Below are positions 17,996 through 26,250 of a stretch of 64,000 nucleotides of DNA, one piece after another. The position numbers and the translations under genes were made by a program. The stretch is from SMWC01 sp964466315 (GTDB taxonomy: Bacteria > Pseudomonadota > Gammaproteobacteria > Steroidobacterales > Rariloculaceae). A model generated the notes under the pieces. It did not search any database. It was not told where the DNA came from and saw only the letters and a program-made list of their open reading frames with translations. Every line of letters starts with the position of its first letter. Within the stretch, counting starts at the first letter, position 1. Location of the stretch: positions 1 to 64,000 of the forward strand of contig CAYXNS010000001.1 in assembly GCA_964466315.1 (NCBI GenBank), in the 5' to 3' direction.

Positions 17996-18409
17996 TTAGA
18001 CTTCGGCCGGCGGCTTTGGGTCGAACTCGGGCAGGCGCATCGCGAGCGCCGCCCAGTACACTGTGAAGGTCGCCGCGAAACCTCCCAACATTGCTCCGAA
18101 AGAAACGTCCATGTTCAACAACACCAGCGCGAACAAGCCAGCCGTAATTACGAACTTGTAAAGTTCCGCACGGTAAATCCGGCGGAGAATACTCGCTGGC
18201 TCAGCGTTAGCACCCAGCCAAAACATGCTCACGACCATATAGAAGCTGGCCAGTATCCCAATGCCGCCGCCAATGAGGGCGGAGACGAATGCCCGGGATT
18301 CTCCCAAGAGCCACCCGGCTGCCGAAACCAGTAGCGTGATACCGATCTGCCCGTAGACGATGCCGAGTGCCAGTTTGCGTGCCTTGAAAAGCGCTTCAAG
18401 CTCGCTCAC
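17996..18409 (-). CDS. atpI: ATP synthase protein I
   Basis: Small four-helix membrane protein at the head of the atp operon, 137 residues, GTG start at 18409. AtpI-family proteins assist c-ring assembly or Mg2+ supply. The GGGIGILASFYMV segment fits the family. First gene of the operon atpIBEFHAGDC; its promoter should lie in 18410-18530. Confidence 0.88.
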   Translation of the reverse strand: MSELEALFKARKLALGIVYGQIGITLLVSAAGWLLGESRAFVSALIGGGIGILASFYMVVSMFWLGANAEPASILRRIYRAELYKFVITAGLFALVLLNMDVSFGAMLGGFAATFTVYWAALAMRLPEFDPKPPAEV

Positions 18410-18445
18410 TAGAGGCTCTAGCTACCGTCCCTAACAATCGCAGGC

Positions 18446-18468
18446 AAATAAAAAGCCACGTGTGTGGC
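18446..18468 (-). terminator. Rho-independent terminator after parB
   Basis: On the minus strand GCCAC-ACAC-GTGGC (18455-18468) is followed by TTTTTATTT. The 5-bp GC stem with a 4-nt loop and U-tract sits 63 bp downstream of the parB stop. It would end the mnmG/rsmG-parAB transcript and leave the atp operon to its own promoter. Confidence 0.6.
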
Positions 18469-18530
18469 ATCGGACGAGGGGTACTCACTACCGGTTAGCC
18501 GATTTATTGTAAGGTTTCGCCGAGCGGCGT

Positions 18531-19415
18531 TCAAGAATCCGGGTCGATATGGTCGATGATCCCCTCGAGCTCGTCGAGGCTGTGATAGCGAATAACGATG
18601 CGGCCTCCAGCTCCTGAGTGCTGGATTTTGACCTTGGCGCCGAGCCGGTCCGCCAGGCTCGTTTCGAGCCGTCGAACGTCGGGATCCTGTGCCGCGTTCT
18701 GATCCACACGAGCCGGCCGCGTCCGCGATTTCGGCAAGCGTCTGACGGCGCGCTCGGTCTCACGAACGCTCCACCCCTCCTTGACCACGCGCCGGGCCAG
18801 TGTAAGCAAGTCTTCGGCCGAATCCAGCGCCAGTAACGCCCGTGCATGACCCATGCCGAGCTCACGCCGCTCGAGCATCGCCGTCACGACATCGGGTAAT
18901 TCGAGTAGGCGCAGCAGATTGCTGACCATGACCCGCGACCGGCCGATAGCTTCCGCGGCCGTCGTATGAGTCATGTCGAAATCCTCTACGAGACGCCGTA
19001 ACGCACGGGCCTCCTCCATCGGGTTGAGATTCTCGCGCTGAATATTCTCGATGAGTGCAACGGCGACCGCGGTGTGGTCCGGGATCTCGCGGATGATCGC
19101 TGGAATTGAGTGCAGGCCCGCGAGTTGTGCCGCTCGCCAGCGGCGCTCGCCGGCGACGATCTCGTAACGGTGCTCACCGCCCTCGGTCTCCAGCGGGCGG
19201 ACGACTATGGGCTGAACGAGACCCTGGGCACGTATGGATTCGGCCAGTCCCGTAAGAGTCTCCTCGCGCATATCCATGCGCGGCTGATAGCGGCCGCGCT
19301 GCAGCAGATCGACCGGAATCTCCTTCAGGCCTTCGGCGATGGCCGGGACTTCGGGAATCGGTGCGGTACTCAGGAGTGCATCCAGACCACGTCCGAGGCT
19401 CTTGTGCTTAGCCAT
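18531..19415 (-). CDS. parB: chromosome partitioning protein ParB
   Basis: CTP-dependent DNA clamp that loads at parS near the origin and spreads, partner of ParA. It has 294 residues. It begins KHKSLGRGLDALL (ParA-interacting tail). The CTP-binding motif GERRWRA is at 89-95, followed by the ENIQRENLNPMEEA arm and a helix-turn-helix (TAAEAIGRSRVMVSNLLRLL). It lies 64 bp downstream of parA. I did not find a confident parS site in the window by eye. Confidence 0.96.
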   Translation of the reverse strand: MAKHKSLGRGLDALLSTAPIPEVPAIAEGLKEIPVDLLQRGRYQPRMDMREETLTGLAESIRAQGLVQPIVVRPLETEGGEHRYEIVAGERRWRAAQLAGLHSIPAIIREIPDHTAVAVALIENIQRENLNPMEEARALRRLVEDFDMTHTTAAEAIGRSRVMVSNLLRLLELPDVVTAMLERRELGMGHARALLALDSAEDLLTLARRVVKEGWSVRETERAVRRLPKSRTRPARVDQNAAQDPDVRRLETSLADRLGAKVKIQHSGAGGRIVIRYHSLDELEGIIDHIDPDS

Positions 19416-19479
19416 ATCTGTTCAATCGACCGAGGTTAACATCGCTGCCAAATTGTAGCGCAAGCGTCATGAAGAAAGG

Positions 19480-20256
19480 TCATTTTGCTACCGTGCCTTC
19501 ACGACGGTTGATTTCACCGGCCAACGCGAGATAGGCAAGCGCGCCACGACAATACTTGTCGTAATACAGAGCGGGCACTCCGAAACTCGGTGCCTCGGCC
19601 AAGCGCACATTCCTCGGGATAACGGTTCTAAACAGGCGGTCGCCGAAGTGCTGCGTCAATTGACCGGAAACCTCCATGGCGAGATTATTCCGCGGATCGA
19701 ACATCGTTCGTAGAATCCCGAATACCCTCAGCTTCGGGTTAGCGCCGCCGCGGATCTGTTCTATCGTGCCGAGCAGAGCGGATAGTCCTTCGAGCGCGTA
19801 GTACTCGCACTGCATCGGAATCAGGACGCCGTCCGCGGCCGAGAGCGCGTTGACCGTCAACATATTCAATGACGGCGGACAGTCCACGAGGACGTATTCG
19901 TAGTCATCGGCAACGGGTTGCAACGCACGTGCCAACCGGAACTCACGCTCCGGCTTGCTCACGAGTTCAACCTCCGCCAACGTCAGTTCTTGGTCGCTCG
20001 GGAGGAGCGCGAGATTGCTGTCGAACACGGGTTGAATGACATCGGCTGCCGCCACTCCTTCCAAGAGGACGTCGCAGACGCTTCTTTCCAGCGCGTTCTT
20101 GTCGACACCGCAACCCATTGTGGCATGGCCTTGGGGATCGAGATCTACGACAAGAACGCGACGCCGGGTAGCCGCGAGAGAGGCCGCGAGATTAACGCAG
20201 GTGGTGGTCTTGCCGACACCACCTTTCTGATTCGCTATTGCAATGATTTTTCCCAT
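19480..20256 (-). CDS. parA: chromosome partitioning ATPase ParA
   Basis: Deviant-Walker ATPase driving origin segregation with ParB, 258 residues. The Walker A motif KGGVGKTT is at 11-18. The start is ATG 20256, which overlaps the rsmG stop as TGATG, indicating translational coupling; a TTG one codon upstream is less likely. The order rsmG-parA-parB is the conserved gidB-parAB block. Confidence 0.96.
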   Translation of the reverse strand: MGKIIAIANQKGGVGKTTTCVNLAASLAATRRRVLVVDLDPQGHATMGCGVDKNALERSVCDVLLEGVAAADVIQPVFDSNLALLPSDQELTLAEVELVSKPEREFRLARALQPVADDYEYVLVDCPPSLNMLTVNALSAADGVLIPMQCEYYALEGLSALLGTIEQIRGGANPKLRVFGILRTMFDPRNNLAMEVSGQLTQHFGDRLFRTVIPRNVRLAEAPSFGVPALYYDKYCRGALAYLALAGEINRREGTVAK

Positions 20257-20873
20257 CAACCGTCCGCGGTTTCAAAAACAATGAGCGAACCTTTGAGCGA
20301 CCGGGTCACCGGATCAACCAGAGAACGCGCCCTGATATTCTCTCCGAGTTCGTTTGCCTCGCACGAGTAGTTCGCCTTGGTCAGCACAAGCAAGATACCG
20401 TCTTTGGCCAGGAGATACCGGGTGAGTGCAAGTAGCTCCGGGGGACTCGCGACGGCTCGGGCGAGCACCGTATCAAAGGCCGGCACGGGAGTTAAGTCCT
20501 CGGCCCTGGCGTGCTCCACACGGACGTTCCTGAGGCCCAGACGTCCTTCGACGTGGCGCAGGAATCGTGCGCGCTTGCCGCGACTCTCGATCAGGGTGAC
20601 GCCGATTCCAGGGCTCGTGATCGCAAGCGGTATGCCGGGTAGCCCCGCGCCGCTGCCGACGTCGGCGATGTGGTCGCCTTTGAGATATGGCTTGAACGCG
20701 AGGCTCTCGACGAGGTGCCGTTGGATCATCTCGTCCTCGCACGTGACACCCGTCAGGTTGTGGACCTCGTTCCAGCGCGCCATGAGCTCGAGGTATTCGG
20801 CGAGCTGCCGCGCCTCGGCCTCGCCGACGGTCAACCCCACCTTCTCGAGTTCCTCGACGATCCGCTCGCGCAT
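20256..20873 (-). CDS. rsmG: 16S rRNA (guanine-527-N7)-methyltransferase
   Basis: SAM-dependent methyltransferase modifying G527 of 16S rRNA, 205 residues from ATG 20873. A longer frame to 21065 lies inside oppDF and is not conserved. The SAM loop DVGSGAGLPGIPLAI and the YLELMARWNEVHNLTG segment are diagnostic. It normally follows mnmG directly; here four transporter genes separate the two. The 19-bp gap from the oppDF stop suggests cotranscription. Confidence 0.95.
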   Translation of the reverse strand: MRERIVEELEKVGLTVGEAEARQLAEYLELMARWNEVHNLTGVTCEDEMIQRHLVESLAFKPYLKGDHIADVGSGAGLPGIPLAITSPGIGVTLIESRGKRARFLRHVEGRLGLRNVRVEHARAEDLTPVPAFDTVLARAVASPPELLALTRYLLAKDGILLVLTKANYSCEANELGENIRARSLVDPVTRSLKGSLIVFETADG

Positions 20874-20892
20874 GACCACAGTATACGGCCGG

Positions 20893-22743
20893 CTACAGGC
20901 CGTCGAGTTCGGCGGCGCGATGGCAGGCGACGAAGCTCGGGCCGAGCGGCCGCAGTTCCGGCAGCTCGCGGCCGCATCGCTCCTCGGCAAATCGGCAGCG
21001 CGTGCGGAAACGGCACCCGGAAGGTGGGTCGAGCGGTGAGGGCAGATCGCCCGACAGAAGCTCACGCTCGCGCGTGCGTTCCTTGTCCGGGTCGGGGATT
21101 GGCACCGCGCTGATCAGTGCCCGAGTGTACGGGTGCGCCGGCCGATCGTAGAGATCCTGGCGCGAAGCGACCTCCATGATCGTGCCGAGATACATGACCA
21201 TGACACGATGGCTGATATGGCGTACGACGGCGAGATCGTGAGCGATGAAGATTAGAGCGAGGCCGAAATCCGCCTGCAGATCCATGAGCAGATTGATGAT
21301 CTGCGCCTGGATGGAAACGTCGAGTGCGCTCACGGGCTCGTCGCAAATGATGAGTTTGGGTTTCAGCACGAGCGCCCGCGCTATGCCTATTCGCTGGCAC
21401 TGGCCTCCCGAGAACTCGTGTGGATAGCGATTAAGCTCACGGCCGCTAATGCCGACTCGCTCCAACACTTCGATGACCAGTGCCCGGACCTCGTCCGGGC
21501 CGAGCTCGGGGCGGTGCGTCCACAGGGGCTCGCTCACGATATCACCGACCGTCATACGTGGATTCAACGAGGCGAGCGGATCCTGGAAGATCACCTGTAG
21601 CCCGCTGCGAATGTTGCGAAGGGATTCGCGATCAAGGTCGCTCATGTCCTGCCCGAGCAGACAGACACGGCCGGCCGTTACGGGTACGAGCCTGAGAATG
21701 GCGCGTGCGAGCGTCGACTTGCCGCAACCGGATTCGCCGACGACTCCCAGCGTCTCGCCCGGTCGCAACGCTAGGTCGACACCGTCGACGGCCTTCAGCG
21801 GTCGCTTCGCGCTGAGCCATCCGCCTGATTGCATACCGAAGTGAACTTTTAGATCGGTGACGGTAAGGAGTTCGCCCCCCCGCTGTTTCTCTGTCGCGTG
21901 CCGATTTGCGGCCGAGTCCTGAGTAGCGGCCGCCATGCCGGCGAGCCGTTCGACCCTGGCATCGTCCAGCCGCGGCACAGCTTTGAGCAAGGTCCGCGTG
22001 TATTCGTGCTCGGGTCGATAGAAGATCTCACGAACGTCACCGCTCTCCTTAAGCGCTCCGTCGTTCATGACGAGAACCCGCTCGCACAAGCCGGCCACGA
22101 CACCGAGGTCATGGGTGATGAGAATGATTGCCGTACCTAACCGCTCGTTGAGATCGCGCATGAGTTCGAGAATCTGCGCCTGAACAGTGACATCCAGGGC
22201 CGTCGTTGGTTCATCGGCGATGAGAATCTCCGGATTCAACAGCAAGCTGCTCGCAATCATCACGCGCTGGCGCATACCGCCGGACAGTTCGTGCGGGTAA
22301 CGGTCGAACCGCGCGGCCGCCTCGGGTATCCTGACCGCGTCGAGCATCTGGAGGCAGCGCTCGCGCGCTGCCCGCCGAGTCGTCGACTCATGCTCGCGTA
22401 CGACCTGAGTCATCTGGCCGGCAATCGTCAGGTAAGGATTGAGCGACGTCATCGGATCCTGGAAGATCATCGAGATCTTGCGGCCGCGAACTTCGCGTAA
22501 CTCACCATCCGCCAAAGTGAGCAGGTCGCGCCCGTCGAAATGCGCTGATCCCTGTGCCGAGCCGTTGTCGGCCAACAGCCCGAGCAGACTCAGGACGCTC
22601 TGACTCTTGCCCGAACCCGACTCACCGACTATCCCCAGCGTCTCGCCCTTCCCGAGCTCGTAGCTCAGATCCTTGACGGCGTGCACCTCACCGTCCGGCG
22701 TCGAGAAACGCACGTTGAGATCTTCGACGGTCAAGAGGCTCAC
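20893..22743 (-). CDS. fused peptide ABC transporter ATPase (OppD-OppF type)
   Basis: A single 616-residue protein holding two nucleotide-binding domains, equivalent to OppD plus OppF (or DppD plus DppF). The first domain has GESGSGKSQS and HELSGGMRQR with ADEPTTALD. The second has GESGCGKST and HEFSGGQCQR with CDEPVSALD. Only the C-terminal half ends in the cysteine-rich oligo_HPY tail (CRFRTRC...ERC...VAC). GTG start overlapping the oppC stop (GTGA). Substrate is inferred to be short peptides; nickel or other ligands are possible for this family. Confidence 0.92.
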   Translation of the reverse strand: MSLLTVEDLNVRFSTPDGEVHAVKDLSYELGKGETLGIVGESGSGKSQSVLSLLGLLADNGSAQGSAHFDGRDLLTLADGELREVRGRKISMIFQDPMTSLNPYLTIAGQMTQVVREHESTTRRAARERCLQMLDAVRIPEAAARFDRYPHELSGGMRQRVMIASSLLLNPEILIADEPTTALDVTVQAQILELMRDLNERLGTAIILITHDLGVVAGLCERVLVMNDGALKESGDVREIFYRPEHEYTRTLLKAVPRLDDARVERLAGMAAATQDSAANRHATEKQRGGELLTVTDLKVHFGMQSGGWLSAKRPLKAVDGVDLALRPGETLGVVGESGCGKSTLARAILRLVPVTAGRVCLLGQDMSDLDRESLRNIRSGLQVIFQDPLASLNPRMTVGDIVSEPLWTHRPELGPDEVRALVIEVLERVGISGRELNRYPHEFSGGQCQRIGIARALVLKPKLIICDEPVSALDVSIQAQIINLLMDLQADFGLALIFIAHDLAVVRHISHRVMVMYLGTIMEVASRQDLYDRPAHPYTRALISAVPIPDPDKERTRERELLSGDLPSPLDPPSGCRFRTRCRFAEERCGRELPELRPLGPSFVACHRAAELDGL

Positions 22744-23633
22744 ACGCGATCCTTGGGGTCCAGCGCATCGCGCAGGCCGTCCCCGACGAAGTTGAAGCAG
22801 AACAGTGTCGTTGCGAGAAAGACGGCTGGGAACAGCAGCATCCAGGCCGCGCTCTCCATCTCCTCCGCGCCGTCTTTGACGAGCGCGCCCCAGGACGTCA
22901 TCGGCTCTTGCACGCCGAGCCCGAGAAAACTCAAGAACGACTCGACGAGGATGACCTGCGGGATCGTCAGCGTGACGTAGACGGCGACAACGCCGAGCAG
23001 GTTCGGCACGATGTGGCGGCGGATGATCGCGAACGTCGACACACCCTGCGCTTCAGCAGCTTCGACAAACTCTCTAGCTTTTAGCGTCAGTGTCTGGCCG
23101 CGGACGATACGTGCCATGTCGAGCCAGTTGATTACCCCTATCGCGACGAAGATCAAAACGATGTTCCTGCCGAACAGGACCATGAGCAGGATCACGAAGA
23201 ACATGAACGGCATCGCATAGAGGATGTCGACGACGCGCATCATGACGTGGTCGAGGCGGCCACCGAAATAACCGGCCGTCGCGCCGTAGCTAATCCCGAT
23301 CACGAGGCTCACGAGCGTTGCGACGATACCGACCATGAGCGAGATGCGGCCGCCGATCAGCGTGCGCACGAACAGATCCCGCCCGAGCGTATCCGTGCCG
23401 AAGATATGCCCCGTCTCGACGCTGGGGCCAGTCGAGAGATTACCCCAGTCCGTGAAATCGTACGCGTAGGGGCTGAACAGAGGGCCGATGACGACGAGCA
23501 CGGCCATGAAGGCGATGATAATTCCGGAGACGACGGCGGCGCGGTTTTTCTTCAGCGTCCGCCAGGCATCCATCCAGAGGCTGCGCCCGGCGACGGTTTC
23601 CGCTCCCGGTGACTCGGCGACTTCTGCGCTCAC
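22740..23633 (-). CDS. peptide ABC transporter permease (OppC/DppC family)
   Basis: Inner-membrane permease of 297 residues with about six transmembrane helices and an N-terminal cytoplasmic stretch. The HIFGTDTLGRDLFVR motif is a strong OppC signature, and the EAA loop appears as EAAEAQGVSTFAIIRRHIVPN. The GTG start overlaps the oppB stop, and its own stop overlaps the oppDF start, so translation is coupled along the operon. Confidence 0.93.
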   Translation of the reverse strand: MSAEVAESPGAETVAGRSLWMDAWRTLKKNRAAVVSGIIIAFMAVLVVIGPLFSPYAYDFTDWGNLSTGPSVETGHIFGTDTLGRDLFVRTLIGGRISLMVGIVATLVSLVIGISYGATAGYFGGRLDHVMMRVVDILYAMPFMFFVILLMVLFGRNIVLIFVAIGVINWLDMARIVRGQTLTLKAREFVEAAEAQGVSTFAIIRRHIVPNLLGVVAVYVTLTIPQVILVESFLSFLGLGVQEPMTSWGALVKDGAEEMESAAWMLLFPAVFLATTLFCFNFVGDGLRDALDPKDRV

Positions 23634-24553
23634 GCGTACTTCACCTTCGGGTCCAGCCAGGCGTACGCGAGATCGACGAGCAGATTGAACACGATGATCA
23701 ACGTGCCGTAGAAGACGACGACACCCATGACGAGCGTGTAGTCCCGGTTCAGCGCACCCTGCACGAAGAAGCGGCCGAGGCCCGGTACGCTGAAGATCTG
23801 CTCTATCACGACCGACCCCGTAATGACGGCCGCCGTCGCGGGCCCCAGATAGGACACGACGGGCAGCAACGCAGGCTTCAACGCGTGGCGCAGGAGAATC
23901 TTGCGCACGGGCAGACCCTGTGCGCGCGCCGTCCTGATGAAGTTACTGCGCAGGACTTCGATCATACTGCCGCGCGTTAGCCGTGAGATGTAGGCGATCT
24001 GCGGCAGCGCCAGCGAGATCACCGGCAAGACCAGGTTTGCGGGTGAGCCGTCGCCCAGGCCTCCCGCCGGCAGCCAGCCGAGATAGACGGCGAAGACGAG
24101 TATCAGCATTGGCGCCATGACGAAGTTCGGAATCGAGATTCCCGTCATCGAGACCGACATGACCGAATAATCGGTGCGCGTATTCTGCCTGAGCGCCGCG
24201 ATGCTGCCAGCCGTGACACCGACGACGAACGCGAGCAGCATCGCGAGCCCGCCGAGTCGCAGCGACACGGGGAAGCCCGCCATGATGAGTTCGGTCACTG
24301 AATAGTCACGGTACTGGAAGGAAGGACCGAAGTCGCCACGCAGGAGCCCGCCGAGGTAACGTGCAAACTGCTGATAAAGCGGCTCGTCGAGGTGATAGGC
24401 CGCCCTTAGATTTTCTTCGATCTCGGGAAGCAGCGCTCTCTCGGCATCGAATGGGCCGCCCGGTGCCGCGCGAATCATAAAGAACGCGAGCGCGATCAGG
24501 ATCAGGAGTGTCGGGATGGCGCCGAGCAGCCGGCGGACGGAATAGCGTAACAA
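23630..24553 (-). CDS. peptide ABC transporter permease (OppB/DppB family)
   Basis: Inner-membrane permease of 307 residues. It begins MLRYSVRRLLGAIPTLLILI, the typical first helix, includes PGGPFDAERALLPE, and has an EAA loop (ARAQGLPVRKILLRHALKPALLP). It pairs with the downstream oppC-like permease. The start lies 8 bp after the binding-protein gene. Confidence 0.93.
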   Translation of the reverse strand: MLRYSVRRLLGAIPTLLILIALAFFMIRAAPGGPFDAERALLPEIEENLRAAYHLDEPLYQQFARYLGGLLRGDFGPSFQYRDYSVTELIMAGFPVSLRLGGLAMLLAFVVGVTAGSIAALRQNTRTDYSVMSVSMTGISIPNFVMAPMLILVFAVYLGWLPAGGLGDGSPANLVLPVISLALPQIAYISRLTRGSMIEVLRSNFIRTARAQGLPVRKILLRHALKPALLPVVSYLGPATAAVITGSVVIEQIFSVPGLGRFFVQGALNRDYTLVMGVVVFYGTLIIVFNLLVDLAYAWLDPKVKYA

Positions 24554-24561
24554 CAGCGTTC

Positions 24562-26229
24562 CTAATGCTCGAGGATGTAGTAGGCCTTGCTGCGATGGTG
24601 ATCCATGATGTTCGGCGAGAAGCCGCCGACCCAGGGTTTAACGAGCCGCACGGTGACATAGTGGTAGATCGGCATGATCGGCAGCTCTTCGAGCAGTATC
24701 GCCTCAGCCTGCTGCAGATATTTTGCGCGGACGGCGAGATCGGTCTCGATCGATGCGAGCCCGAGCAGGTGATCGTATTCGGGGTTGCCCCAGCCGGTCG
24801 TGTTGAGCCCGCTCTCGGAGTGGTAGAGCTCCGCGAAAGTGTAGGCATCGTTATAGTCGCCGATCCAGGCATCACGAAAAACCTGTGTCTCGGTCTTGGC
24901 TTGGCGCGTGTCGAGGAAGACCTTCCACTCCTGGTTCGTGAGGCTGACCTTGGCACCGAGCACCTGTTTCCACATCGCCGTGACGGCAAGCCCGATGCGG
25001 CGGTGGTCTTCCAGTGTGTTGTACATGAACTCGGCGACGAGCGGGTTGTCCTCGGAGTAGCCCGCCAGCGTATAGAGGCGGCGAGCCTCTTCCTCGCGCT
25101 GTTCTTGAGTCCAGGAGGCTTCCTCCATCTCCTGGTTATCGTAATCATTCAGCGGTGGCACCCAGCCGAAAGCCGGAATCTCACCCGACGTCAGTACCTG
25201 CCCGGTGATGATGTCGCGGTCGATCGCGAGTGCGAGCGCGCGGCGCAGCTCGGGGCCATCGCTAAACGGCAGCCGTATCGTATTGAAGCTGTAGTAATAG
25301 GTGCCGAGATACGGCGCGATCAGGAGCTCGTCGGGAATGTTCTCACGTATCCAGGGGAGCTGACGGCGCGCGATTGTCGCGGACGTGATGTCGATCTCGT
25401 CGGCGCGGTAGCGCCGGATCTCGGCCGACTGATCTTCGGTATTGTGAAAGTAGACGCGCTCGAGGATCGTGTTGTCGTTGTCCCAGTAGTACGGGTTTCG
25501 AACCACCTGGACGTTCGACTGTACGACCCAGTCGTCGAGCATGAACGCGCCGTTCGAGACCATGTTACCGGGCCGCGTGTGCTGGCCACCGTACGCTTCG
25601 ACGCTTGCCCTGTACACGGGAAAACTGGACGAGTGCGTCAATAGCCCCAGGAAGTAGGGTGTCGGACTCTTGAGTTCAATCTCGAGCGTCTGGTCGTCTA
25701 GCGCACGGGCACCGAGGTCCATCAACGGGCGTTGGCCCGCCGCGATCTCGCGCGCGTTCAGTATCGGATTCAGGATGAAGGTGTAGCGCGACAGCGTGGC
25801 CGGATCGAGGCTACGCCTCAAGCTGAAGACGAAGTCCTCGGCGGTGACGGTATCGCCGTTCGACCAGCGTCCGTTTGCGCGCAGCCTGAACGTGTAAATC
25901 AGACCGTCCTCGCTGACCTCCCAGGACTCCGCGGCACCAGGTATCAGATCGCCGTTCGGCGCCTCGTTGACGAGCCCCTCGTATAGCTCGCGCTGAATGT
26001 TCGACCCGGGCACGCCCGAGCCCGTGTGTGGATCCAGCGTCTGCGGCTCCGCGCCGTTGCCCCAGTGAAGCTCTTGGACTTCGGCGAGCTCCGTCCCGCT
26101 CGCGCCGCCGATCGATCCGGTGACGAAAGACGCGCCGGCGACGTCGAGATCGTCACCACCGCCACAGCCCGCCAATAAAGTCGCGATAGAGAAGATCGTG
26201 ACGGGCCGGTAGCAGGCGTTGGGTTTCAT
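24562..26229 (-). CDS. peptide-binding lipoprotein (OppA family, SBP_bac_5)
   Basis: Extracytoplasmic solute-binding protein, 555 residues. The N-terminal signal ends in a lipobox LLAGC (Cys about residue 22), so it is a membrane-anchored lipoprotein. GNGAEPQTLDPH, YEGLVNEAPNGDLIPGAAESWEVSEDG (in parts) and WSNGDTVTAEDFVFSLRRSLDP are strong OppA signatures. It follows mnmG by 21 bp and heads the oppA-B-C-DF operon, so it could be driven from the mnmG promoter. Confidence 0.94.
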   Translation of the reverse strand: MKPNACYRPVTIFSIATLLAGCGGGDDLDVAGASFVTGSIGGASGTELAEVQELHWGNGAEPQTLDPHTGSGVPGSNIQRELYEGLVNEAPNGDLIPGAAESWEVSEDGLIYTFRLRANGRWSNGDTVTAEDFVFSLRRSLDPATLSRYTFILNPILNAREIAAGQRPLMDLGARALDDQTLEIELKSPTPYFLGLLTHSSSFPVYRASVEAYGGQHTRPGNMVSNGAFMLDDWVVQSNVQVVRNPYYWDNDNTILERVYFHNTEDQSAEIRRYRADEIDITSATIARRQLPWIRENIPDELLIAPYLGTYYYSFNTIRLPFSDGPELRRALALAIDRDIITGQVLTSGEIPAFGWVPPLNDYDNQEMEEASWTQEQREEEARRLYTLAGYSEDNPLVAEFMYNTLEDHRRIGLAVTAMWKQVLGAKVSLTNQEWKVFLDTRQAKTETQVFRDAWIGDYNDAYTFAELYHSESGLNTTGWGNPEYDHLLGLASIETDLAVRAKYLQQAEAILLEELPIMPIYHYVTVRLVKPWVGGFSPNIMDHHRSKAYYILEH

Positions 26230-26250
26230 CTGACTCTCTCCACTGGGATC

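Noticed and set aside
20874..21065. N-terminal extension of rsmG
   Set aside because: Lies inside oppDF on the same strand in another frame and has low-complexity Arg/Ala/Ser composition; the family starts at the 20873 ATG.
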